From the NCBI GenBank assembly GCA_002491245.1, contig DKVO01000010.1, forward strand, positions 22,531 through 36,134: 13,604 nt of DNA. Direction: 5' to 3'. This document shows positions 1-6,179 of the stretch, in pieces. Source of the DNA: Porphyromonadaceae bacterium UBA7176 (GTDB lineage: Bacteria > Bacteroidota > Bacteroidia > Bacteroidales > Muribaculaceae). The position numbers and the translations under genes were made by a program. Each line of letters opens with the position of its first letter. The first letter of the stretch is position 1. The notes beneath the pieces were generated by a model. It had not been told where the DNA came from, did not search any database, and saw nothing but the letters and a program-made list of their open reading frames with translations.

Positions 1-205
1 AACGCCGGACTTCAGTCCGGTGGATACAACCAAAAGAAAAAGCGTTTCGGAGATACGCTTCATGGCATAGTCAAAGTGAAAAGCACCTCCTCCCCCCACA
101 TCATCTCGAAATAGGAGCGCGACCCTCCGGGTCGTGCCAACAGGTAGCACCAACCTCCGCAACGCGGAGATTTTTCGGTTAACCACCATCGAAAAGAAAA
201 TTACG
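1..205 (+). repeat. Modular hairpin intergenic repeat, copy 1 (runs off left edge)
   Basis: A non-coding string of short inverted repeats joined by conserved linkers. Modules seen are CCGGACT/AGTCCGG (5-20); AAGCGT/ACGCTT (40-60, one T-T mismatch if extended, GGA loop); GCGCGACCC/GGGTCGTGC around loop TCC (117-137); and CTCCGC/GCGGAG around loop AAC (155-169). The linker AAAAGAAA occurs after position 30 and again near 191. The 13-bp hairpin that follows GTTAACCA in the other two full copies is missing here: TTAACCACCATCGAAAAG runs straight through. The array lies just downstream of the kinase stop codon at 211. Repeat status is certain from internal comparison. Function is unknown. Confidence 0.85.
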
Positions 206-210
206 ACATG

Positions 211-711
211 CTACATTTGCTCCACAATCACGACCGCTTCATCATCGCCAGGAACTTCGAAATTCTCGCAGAACAACATCAACCGCTCTTCAGGCACAAT
301 CTGGTCATTCGGGCCCTGACCTCGTCGGTTGGAAAGTCGACGGCAGAGTAGAGGATAATCAGCTTTTAGAAAGACAAATATCGGCTCTACACCTTCTTGG
401 CGGCAAGCATCAGCTATCCCGAGTCGTTTATTACGCTTGCACATCGTTGAGTCTACCACAACCTTTCGTCCATCGCGCAGCAACGACACTGTCTCCGCGA
501 TTAACTTTTCGCCGGTCGAGGCAAACATAGCTTGCTGCTTCTCGATAGGCATCGAGGCAAAAGCATCACCATATTCCTCCCATATAATTTCGTCCGACGA
601 GACGCGTACAAAACCATCGGCTTCCAATGTCCTCGAATACTCAGTCTTACCCGAGCCGCTGACACCGCACATCACCACGACTCGGGCAGCCCTTACATCT
701 TGGCTAAACAC
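211..711 (-). CDS. Small P-loop kinase / AAA_33-type ATPase
   Basis: Predicted cytosolic P-loop NTPase of about 166 residues, of the zeta-toxin/polynucleotide-kinase-like AAA_33 type. With the start at 711, a first strand (VVVMC) leads into the Walker A motif GVSGSGKT at residues 16-23. Next comes a VSSDEI segment, where a substrate- or Mg-binding Asp is expected in this fold, then a Walker-B-like VVVDST strand and an arginine-rich lid stretch (CRRLSNRRG). These are features of small-molecule or nucleic-acid 5'-OH kinases; the substrate cannot be read from sequence. The start is uncertain. ATGs at 798 and 777 would overlap the upstream DUF362 gene by 95 or 74 bases. A GTG at 711 gives an 8-base overlap with its stop region and keeps the whole P-loop fold, so I prefer it. 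The overlap suggests co-transcription with the DUF362 gene. Confidence 0.75.
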   Translation of the reverse strand: MFSQDVRAARVVVMCGVSGSGKTEYSRTLEADGFVRVSSDEIIWEEYGDAFASMPIEKQQAMFASTGEKLIAETVSLLRDGRKVVVDSTMCKRNKRLGIADACRQEGVEPIFVFLKADYPLLCRRLSNRRGQGPNDQIVPEERLMLFCENFEVPGDDEAVVIVEQM

Positions 712-1624
712 CGTCTTGCTCTGCTGGAATTGTGACGAGTGTATATTGCTGTGTTCCCAATCCAAGCTCTTCAGCATAATCAAGAATGTGTGTGGCATTC
801 CTTGATTCGATACGCTCGATTAGATGCACCTTTCCGGGATCCGGTGAATTATATACCATATCCACACATGCGCGGTCAAGTGCCACAGGGTCGAGCGATG
901 CAAGAATACCGATATCCTCCATATGCACAGGTTCCGGTTCGGCCACGCAGTCACAGTCAACCGACAGATTGTTAGCCACGCTTATATATAGTATATTGTC
1001 ACCTGCCGCATCAAACACCGATTCGCATGCCTCCGCCATCGATTCAAGAAAATCATTTTGAGGAGGCACATTTTCCCAATCCACAGGAACCGTCTTCGAC
1101 CGTCCTGCCGTATGTATCCAAGCCTTACCCTCTGCCGAAGCCATGCCGATTGCTACATTCTTGAGTGCACCCCCGAAACCACCCATAGGATGGCCCTTGA
1201 AGTGCGACAGAACCACCGTAAAATCATAGTTACGCCAATTGCGTCCCACATAATTCTCCGCTATGTGCTTATGTTTTTTTACCGGCAACACCAAATCCGG
1301 ACCGGTGGCATCCATGATATCAACCTCGGCTATGGCGGTAAAACCATGCTCGGCAGCTGTCTGTAGATGGTCGGCTGCATTGCACCGTCGGCCATCATAA
1401 GCCGTATTGCATTCCACTATTGTTCCATCGACAAGATGTACAAATTTCTTTATGACATCAGTCGAAAGATGATTAGGATTGCCTGCCTCGCCTGTCGACA
1501 ATTTTATTGCCACGTGTCCTATTGCTTTACGTCCCAGTGCCTCATACACTCTCACAAGATTGTCAGCCGTAATACGGGGGCAGAAATAAACGATAGCTTT
1601 AGATTGGGTAGAATTCATATCCAT
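704..1624 (-). CDS. DUF362 domain-containing protein
   Basis: A 306-residue protein matching the DUF362 family (PF04015). Recognisable blocks are IKLSTGEAGNPNHL (about 40-53), the glycine-rich HFKGHPMGGFGGALKNVAIG (141-160), and a late SVDCDC...EDIGILASLDPVALDRA region (221-251). Many relatives carry a ferredoxin-like [4Fe-4S] insert; no CxxCxxC cluster is visible here. There is no signal peptide, so it is probably cytosolic. The biochemical role of DUF362 is not established as far as I know, and none is assigned. Two nearby ATGs, 1624 and 1618, could both serve as starts. The candidate promoter at 1641-1670 fits either, with a leader of roughly 12-18 bases. The stop overlaps the likely start of the downstream kinase gene, suggesting a two-gene operon. 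Confidence 0.85.
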   Translation of the reverse strand: MDMNSTQSKAIVYFCPRITADNLVRVYEALGRKAIGHVAIKLSTGEAGNPNHLSTDVIKKFVHLVDGTIVECNTAYDGRRCNAADHLQTAAEHGFTAIAEVDIMDATGPDLVLPVKKHKHIAENYVGRNWRNYDFTVVLSHFKGHPMGGFGGALKNVAIGMASAEGKAWIHTAGRSKTVPVDWENVPPQNDFLESMAEACESVFDAAGDNILYISVANNLSVDCDCVAEPEPVHMEDIGILASLDPVALDRACVDMVYNSPDPGKVHLIERIESRNATHILDYAEELGLGTQQYTLVTIPAEQDGV

Positions 1625-1640
1625 TATAATTGACTATAGG

Positions 1641-1670
1641 CAAAATTAATTAAAATAGTCCAAAAGCCAA
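1641..1670 (-). promoter_or_regulatory. Bacteroidota-type promoter for the DUF362-kinase operon
   Basis: On the minus strand a TTG (complement of 1668-1670) is followed by 19 bases and TAATTTTG (complement of 1641-1648). This matches the Bacteroidota consensus TTG-N19-21-TAnnTTTG. Transcription would start near 1636, just upstream of the ATGs at 1624 and 1618. Confidence 0.7.
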
Positions 1671-1726
1671 ACCCACAACATGTTAAATCTTGTTATGTCA
1701 CAGCCAAAGAAAAAAGGAAGAAAAAG

Positions 1727-2000
1727 CTACTCATTCTCACCCCTTAGCACATCAAAAAATAGGAGCGCGACCCTCCGGGTCGTGCCAACGGGTAGCATCG
1801 GTCTCCGCAACGCGGAGACTCTTTGATTAACCACGTATGTAGCGTAGCTACATGCGTGGCCCACCACCAGCGAAAAGAAACGCACCGCGAAGCGCGTGCT
1901 TCATCGCATCATTGCAAAAGTTGCCGGAGGCAACGTCTCATGGATAACGCCGGACTTTAGTCCGGTGGTAGTATGTAGTGCAGCTACATGCGTGGCCCAT
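1727..2000 (+). repeat. Modular hairpin intergenic repeat, copy 2
   Basis: The fullest copy. Perfect or G-U-paired hairpins with short loops occur at 1765-1785 (9 bp, loop TCC), 1802-1818 (7 bp, loop AAC), 1831-1859 (13 bp, loop GTA), 1882-1899 (7 bp with one bulged C, loop GAA), 1920-1934 (6 bp, loop GGA), 1950-1965 (7 bp, loop TT) and 1973-1989 (7 bp, loop GCA). Linkers such as TAGCA, TTAACCA, GCGAAAAGAAACG and CGTCTCATGGATAAC are shared with copy 3. It fills the 359-base gap between the DUF362 start and the small membrane gene, and its last hairpin supplies the final codons and stop of that gene (stop at 1984). It has the same orientation as the other copies. Confidence 0.9.
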
Positions 2001-2193
2001 TATCTAATTTTCGACATAACCAACGCCATACATTATAATATACAACGAATAAGATACTTCCTAAAATTCCTAATGTAAACGGAGAGGTCATATCATGAAG
2101 CCGGAGATATCGATTTATCAATGCGATTGAAGCTCCAAATAAAGCAACAATGGCTAAAAATAGACAAAATATTTTTATTATTTGTGCTTTCAT
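1984..2193 (-). CDS. Small two-helix membrane protein (unknown function)
   Basis: About 69 residues from the ATG at 2193; an in-frame TTG at 2211 would overlap the upstream stop. I do not recognise the family. Two hydrophobic helices are evident, IFCLFLAIVALFGASIALI near residues 8-26 and a second around LGILGSILFVVYYNVW, with a basic cytoplasmic-looking tail (RWLCRK). The last codons (GPRM) and the TAG stop are read from the terminal hairpin of repeat copy 2, so the natural C terminus may have been replaced when the repeat arrived. The gene follows the 2208-2426 gene by 14 bases and is likely co-transcribed with it. Confidence 0.6.
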   Translation of the reverse strand: MKAQIIKIFCLFLAIVALFGASIALINRYLRLHDMTSPFTLGILGSILFVVYYNVWRWLCRKLDNGPRM

Positions 2194-2207
2194 CAGAATA
2201 AAGAAGC

Positions 2208-2426
2208 TCAATTAGAACCGAATTTAATGCCATTCTTTATACGGCGGCGATAAATCATAAAGTTATCAAAGCACAAGTATGTAAGGAGTATCATACCTGC
2301 CAGTTCAAACCATGCCATTCCTGATTTGGGTTCAATTATGACGCCCCAAATTCTCGCAATTATGCAGATGATGCCGACAACTAAAAGAGTTGCGGAGATA
2401 TTTCGCTTTATTTGATTGCTTACCAT
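2208..2426 (-). CDS. Small two-helix membrane protein (unknown function)
   Basis: A 72-residue protein starting at a clear ATG. After a short basic start (MVSNQIKRN) it has two predicted transmembrane stretches, ISATLLVVGIICIIARIWGV and, after a short loop, MAWFELAGMILLTYLCF. It ends with a basic tail (YRRRIKNGIK). No catalytic motif or known family was recognised. It lies 8 bases below the stop of the 2435-2593 gene and 14 bases above the next small membrane gene, so the three probably form one transcript. Size and composition resemble small inner-membrane accessory proteins, but no role can be assigned. Confidence 0.6.
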   Translation of the reverse strand: MVSNQIKRNISATLLVVGIICIIARIWGVIIEPKSGMAWFELAGMILLTYLCFDNFMIYRRRIKNGIKFGSN

Positions 2427-2434
2427 AATTCATA

Positions 2435-2593
2435 TTACATTTGAAATGTGCTTATAGCCTTAAAGGCTTCATAAGCCTTGCGAGCTACTTCTTTTTCGGA
2501 TTGGCTGACAGGAGTGGGATTTGCGGTTCTTTCGGCAAATCTTACCGCATCTTTCCCTTTTAGTACAGGGGTTTCTTTGATAGGGCTTGCCAT
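2435..2593 (-). CDS. Small soluble protein, first gene of a three-gene cassette (unknown function)
   Basis: About 52 residues, highly charged, with no membrane segment. It starts MASPIKETPVLKGKDAVRF and ends in a helical stretch (SEKEVARKAYEAFKAI). The PIKETPVLxGxDAxRF pattern resembles a group of short Bacteroidota hypothetical proteins that, from memory, are sometimes the first gene of toxin-antitoxin-like pairs; this is weak recall and no such function is claimed. The ATG at 2593 is preferred over the one at 2620 for two reasons. The -7 box at 2623-2630 places the transcript start about at 2620, and an AAAGGA stretch lies 10-15 bases upstream of 2593. Two small membrane protein genes follow closely downstream. 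Confidence 0.55.
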   Translation of the reverse strand: MASPIKETPVLKGKDAVRFAERTANPTPVSQSEKEVARKAYEAFKAISTFQM

Positions 2594-2622
2594 AGTTGTA
2601 TATCCTTTCAATTTATGCATTA

Positions 2623-2630
2623 CAAATATA
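2623..2630 (-). promoter_or_regulatory. -7 promoter element for the small-gene cassette
   Basis: TATATTTG on the minus strand matches the Bacteroidota -7 consensus TAnnTTTG exactly. No convincing TTG is found 19-21 bases upstream, so only the -7 half is supported. It would start transcription close to 2617-2620. Confidence 0.45.
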
Positions 2631-2721
2631 CAACAAATTTTTGAATCATAAGGATTAACCGATGAAAAATATAATATATTTTCGGCAACGGGTATGCACC
2701 ATAGTTAAAGCAATCACGTGA

Positions 2722-3032
2722 AGAAATAGCTCCGCATTTTCACCCCACAGTATCGCAAAAACAGGAGCGCGACCCTCCGGGTCGTGCCAACGGGTAGCAC
2801 CGGCCTCTGCAACGTGGAGACTCCTTTGTTAACCACGTATGTAGCGCAGCTACATGCGTGGCCCATCACCAGCGAAAAGAAACGCACCGCGAAGCGCGTG
2901 CCTCAGCGCAGCATAGCAAAAGTTGCCGGAGGCAACGTCTCATGGATAACGGAGGTTCTGCAACACCCTCTGGTAGTATGTAGCGCAGCTACATGCGTGA
3001 CCCATCACTAACAAAAAGAAAGGCGCAAGCCT
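2722..3032 (+). repeat. Modular hairpin intergenic repeat, copy 3
   Basis: The same grammar as copy 2. Hairpins are at 2767-2787 (loop TCC), 2805-2819 (loop AAC, two pairs now G-U), 2833-2861 (13 bp, loop GCA), 2884-2901 (bulged C, loop GAA), 2922-2936 (loop GGA), 2978-2994 (7 bp, loop GCA) and 3021-3032 (AGGC/GCCT, loop GCAA). The CCGGAC hairpin slot of copy 2 is replaced here by GGAGGTTCTGCAACACCCTC, which pairs poorly. The GTATGTAG...GCTACATGCG module and its AAAAGAAA tail appear twice, 140 bases apart, so the array itself looks internally duplicated. The leader near 2730-2745 (GCTCCGCATTTTCACCCC) is shared with the remnant at 12753. With the cassette promoter and the terminator at 3053 it fills the 518-base gap from 2594 to 3111. 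Confidence 0.9.
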
Positions 3033-3052
3033 CCATATGACGTATAGCAAAC

Positions 3053-3085
3053 AAAAATCGGCTGCGCCATATGCGACGCAGCCGA
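3053..3085 (-). terminator. Rho-independent terminator of the lipoprotein gene
   Basis: A perfect 9-bp inverted repeat, TCGGCTGCG (3058-3066) and CGCAGCCGA (3077-3085), is followed on the minus strand by five T (complement of 3053-3057). It lies 26 bases past the stop codon of the 3112-4797 gene. Confidence 0.85.
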
Positions 3086-3111
3086 CTATTATCTTGAACA
3101 AGTATTTTCGA

Positions 3112-4797
3112 TTAGTTGAGAGCCTTCGAGAGGTTGTAGTTTGCAAACTCGAGGTCATCAACGGCACGTTTAGCCAGTGAGCTGTCGAGACGTACAGCCT
3201 GACGGAGGTTGGTGTTGAGCATCGACTCATTGTTCGTACGGGCACCGAGGATAGCCATCAGGTAGTAAGTGGTAGCGTTGGGGCTGTCGATAGCGGCAAG
3301 AGTCGATTTAGCCTTGCTGTAGTCTTTGGTAAGGATTTGGGCGAGGGCAGCATTGTTGCTCTTGATGTCGCCGAAAGCCTTGACAGCTGCAGCAGCGTCA
3401 CCATTCTTGAGGTAGTAGAGACCCATAGCATCGCCGAGTTCTTTGACACCGGCTGCCGAACCAAAGTATTTGTTAGCCTTGTTGTAGTCGCCGTTAAGCA
3501 TCTCGATAAGGCCAAGGTTCATTTGAGGTTCGCCATTCTTGGTGAGTTTGGCGGCTTTGGTAAATGAAGCTTTGGCTGCATCGTAGTTACCTGCGATATA
3601 CTGAGTCATACCGAGGTCATTCCATGTACGGTAGTCGTTCGGGTACTGGCGTGTTGCCTGCTCGTAGACTTTCATACGCTGGTTGTTGTCATCAGTCAAG
3701 GTAGCGCAGTAGAGGATTTCTTCTACATTGAGAGCTTTGGGGTTGCTGTTGAAGAGCTCTTTGATTTCGCTGTCGCTCTTGCCGATTACGTCAATCGAAG
3801 CTGTGATGCGGCTGTAGCGGAGCTGGGGGAGGATAGTCTCAGCAAGCTGCTCGAAAACATTCGACAGATTGCGGATCTCACGCTCGCGCTGTTCGGGATC
3901 TTTGTACATCGAGAGAACGCTCAGGATAAGGTCTTTGTCCTGGATGTTGCTCTGGGCAACGAGTTTCTGGAAACCTTCCCAGTCCTCTGCGGTGAATTGT
4001 GCGGTAAGTTCGCCGAATTCAGTGATCTTGTCTTTCTTAAGCTGTTTCTCTACATAGCCCTTGGTGTTCTTCTCGCGGTTGGCAGCAAGTTTGGTGTTGA
4101 ACTCGAGGCCACCGTCGGGCGATGCATACGACTGGATGTTGATTTCTTGGAGGACGCGTTTGTCGTCGCCGTTGGCTTCCTTGATTTCCTTCTGAAGTTC
4201 AACCATAGCGTCGCTGTTGAGCTGACCGGCGCGGATGTTGGCCTGGTTGATGAGGAACATGATGTCTGCGGCATACTTCTCGTTGATAATGCGCTGGAAT
4301 GCATCTGCGCCGATAGCCGGAGTCACGTCAGCGGCATTGGCTAAAGCTGCTGTGGCTACAACGCCGTTTGCAACCTTTACTGCCGGAAGTACATATTTTT
4401 TCTTGCCTTGGGTCACGGTAAAGTTGAGCATAAGTTCGCTCTTGGCCATGGCCGGCTGGTATTTGAAGTTGACAGGGATAGTCTGTGTGCCGCCCTGCTC
4501 ATACGAAATCACAGGATTGTTGCCACGTACTTTTTCGCCCTGGAAGCTATACGCTTGCGAAGCTACTTCTTGTCCATTGAAGACAAGGGTCGGGGTTACG
4601 GTTACTTCGGCGTTTTTAACAAAAAATTTGGCGGGGATTTTAGCGCTGACGCTTGCAGGTACATTTTCGCCCACTACTTCGAGGGGATTGGGATTGACGC
4701 TGAAGTAATCAGAGCTGAACTGGCCGAGTTTCTTGCCACAGGAACTCAGTGTAAGGGCAACGCCCAAACCCAGTACATAGCACAATTTACGGTTCAT
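3112..4797 (-). CDS. TPR and OmpA-like domain lipoprotein
   Basis: A 561-residue predicted lipoprotein. Residues 1-19 form a signal peptide ending in the lipobox LSSC, so Cys20 would be lipidated and the protein anchored to a periplasmic or outer membrane face. Residues about 30-145 look like beta-rich domains (paired VTPTLVF/IPVNFKY strands). A helix-strand region at about 165-255 contains INIQSYASPDG followed by N...LAANRE, the signature of OmpA-type peptidoglycan-binding domains, though here in mid-protein rather than at the C terminus. From about 375 onward come TPR-type repeats (WNDLGMTQYIAGNYDAAKAS; MNLGLIEMLNGDYNKANKYF). It is a single-gene unit with its own promoter and terminator. 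A structural or scaffolding envelope role is inferred; I cannot name a specific function. The ATG at 4797 fits the signal peptide. Confidence 0.85.
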   Translation of the reverse strand: MNRKLCYVLGLGVALTLSSCGKKLGQFSSDYFSVNPNPLEVVGENVPASVSAKIPAKFFVKNAEVTVTPTLVFNGQEVASQAYSFQGEKVRGNNPVISYEQGGTQTIPVNFKYQPAMAKSELMLNFTVTQGKKKYVLPAVKVANGVVATAALANAADVTPAIGADAFQRIINEKYAADIMFLINQANIRAGQLNSDAMVELQKEIKEANGDDKRVLQEINIQSYASPDGGLEFNTKLAANREKNTKGYVEKQLKKDKITEFGELTAQFTAEDWEGFQKLVAQSNIQDKDLILSVLSMYKDPEQREREIRNLSNVFEQLAETILPQLRYSRITASIDVIGKSDSEIKELFNSNPKALNVEEILYCATLTDDNNQRMKVYEQATRQYPNDYRTWNDLGMTQYIAGNYDAAKASFTKAAKLTKNGEPQMNLGLIEMLNGDYNKANKYFGSAAGVKELGDAMGLYYLKNGDAAAAVKAFGDIKSNNAALAQILTKDYSKAKSTLAAIDSPNATTYYLMAILGARTNNESMLNTNLRQAVRLDSSLAKRAVDDLEFANYNLSKALN

Positions 4798-4835
4798 AAT
4801 TGATATGATTAGAATAGATAGATTTCTTTATTGCG

Positions 4836-4866
4836 CAAAGTTACAACTTTTATTTAAGATAAACAA
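4836..4866 (-). promoter_or_regulatory. Bacteroidota-type promoter of the lipoprotein gene
   Basis: TTG (complement of 4864-4866), 20 bases, then TAACTTTG (complement of 4836-4843) on the minus strand: both consensus elements at canonical spacing. The predicted leader to the ATG at 4797 is about 30 bases and AT-rich. The rest of the 141-base gap 4798-4938 shows nothing else clear, and no obvious terminator for the ligase gene ending at 4939. Confidence 0.8.
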
Positions 4867-4938
4867 ACTTTATTTTGATTAAGTTATGTTATTTTTTTAC
4901 ATTTTTGCACGTTTTGCGACAATCTTTTTCTTGTGTGT

Positions 4939-6135
4939 TTATTTTGCTCCTTTACAGCCTTTTACACCTTTGACTCCACCTCCCATCGCAAAGATGTTGG
5001 AGTCGAAACTTGTCGTTTTTGTTTCCTGGTTGCGTTTGCGCTTGAGAGCCAGACGCACAAGACGGTCCATGAGTTCGTCAAACTTGACTCCGGCGGCTTC
5101 CCATAGGTAAAACGAAAGAGACCCCGGGATGGTGTTGATTTCGTTCACATAAATCTCTCGGGTATCCCCGTCAACCATCACATCCACGCGGCTTACTCCA
5201 TGACAGCCGAGCACCCTGAATGTCTCGCCGGCAAGATATTGTATCCGTTTGGTCTCTGATTCCGGAAGCTCGGCCGGAATACGTTTCTTCGAAGCCTGCA
5301 TTCCGCGATCGTTCTTGCCCCCACCCATATACTTCATGTTGTAATCGAGGAAGTCGCCGCTCTTGATTGGCTCTTCGAGCACTGAGGTCTCGTAATCATC
5401 CTGGTCGCCGAGCACTGAGCAGTTGATCTCCTGTAGATTCTTGATCATGTGTTCAACTATGATACGCGCCGAATAACGGGCCGCATCATCGATGCGTGTC
5501 TCGAGTTCCTCTCGGTTGTGTGCGCTGCCTATACCGATGCTCGATCCTAAATTGGCCGGCTTGACTATTACCGGATATCCAAGTTTATTTTCGATTTCAT
5601 CAGTAAGGGCTTCCTTCTTTCGGCCCCATTGCTTGTCGGTGAACCATACATAGTCAACCACGGGTATTCCGTCAGCCGCAAGTATCATCTTCATCGTGAT
5701 TTTGTCCATTCCGTTGGCCGACGAGAGAGTATTGCAGCCTGCATAGGGGATACCGATTGTCTCGAGTACGCCCTCGAAGATACCGTCTTCGACATTCGAT
5801 CCGTGTAGCACCGGTATCGCCACATCAAGGGTTGCAACGGGTTTACCCTTATCGAAAAATCCGCGGCGTTGTGCCGGATAAAGGTTATAGTCGCCGTATA
5901 CGGGGCGCATATATACTTCGGTGCAATCTTTCAGCAGAGTCTGGATACCCTTCTTATAATTGCTTACATCTCGGAGTGCGTCGCCGGTGTACCAATGGCC
6001 GTCTTTGGCTATGTAAACAGGTACTACATCGTATTTGTCTGCATTTATGGCAGCCATAGCCTGATTGGCCGATATCACCGATATCTCATGTTCGGTTGAC
6101 CTGCCACCGAAAAATACTCCTATCTTTGTTTTCAT
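4939..6135 (-). CDS. ddl: D-alanine--D-alanine ligase family protein (ATP-grasp)
   Basis: A cytosolic ATP-grasp ligase of 398 residues that should join two D-alanines with ATP to form the peptidoglycan dipeptide. Visible motifs are GVFFGGRSTEHEIS (6-19, with Glu15 where the catalytic Glu of DdlB sits), HGSNVEDG (111-118), VKPANLGSSIGIG (191-203), the omega-loop DYNMKYM with Lys268-Tyr269, and the metal-binding RVDVMVD...VNEINTIPGS (316-339). The usual GEDG is VEDG here. The Lys-Tyr pair argues for D-Ala rather than D-lactate use, but this is not proof. It is longer than typical Ddl and ends in a low-complexity tail of VKG-type triplets (388-398). The ATG at 6135 is chosen because GVFFGG normally follows within a few residues of the start; a GTG at 6183 overlaps the Mur ligase stop (GTGA) and is the alternative. 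It is co-directional with the MurF-like gene, whose substrate is D-Ala-D-Ala. Confidence 0.88.
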   Translation of the reverse strand: MKTKIGVFFGGRSTEHEISVISANQAMAAINADKYDVVPVYIAKDGHWYTGDALRDVSNYKKGIQTLLKDCTEVYMRPVYGDYNLYPAQRRGFFDKGKPVATLDVAIPVLHGSNVEDGIFEGVLETIGIPYAGCNTLSSANGMDKITMKMILAADGIPVVDYVWFTDKQWGRKKEALTDEIENKLGYPVIVKPANLGSSIGIGSAHNREELETRIDDAARYSARIIVEHMIKNLQEINCSVLGDQDDYETSVLEEPIKSGDFLDYNMKYMGGGKNDRGMQASKKRIPAELPESETKRIQYLAGETFRVLGCHGVSRVDVMVDGDTREIYVNEINTIPGSLSFYLWEAAGVKFDELMDRLVRLALKRKRNQETKTTSFDSNIFAMGGGVKGVKGCKGAK

Positions 6136-6179
6136 CGATTTATCTTGCTTATTTGTATTCCTTATTTGCCTGTCTCCGG

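Noticed and set aside
134..319. Possible small protein encoded in the hairpin repeat (also at 2784-3011)
   Set aside because: Both begin with a GTG inside the repeat and share MPTGST, but in copy 2 the same frame hits a TGA shortly after the second hairpin. The similarity comes from the repeat DNA, not a conserved protein.
1896..2078. A 60-codon plus-strand frame through the end of repeat copy 2
   Set aside because: It lies mostly in repeat DNA and overlaps the small membrane gene on the other strand; no motif or initiation signal supports it.
1..3032. CRISPR array or transposon ends
   Set aside because: Repeats are not evenly spaced around unique spacers, no cas gene or transposase is present, and no target-site duplication flanks the arrays.
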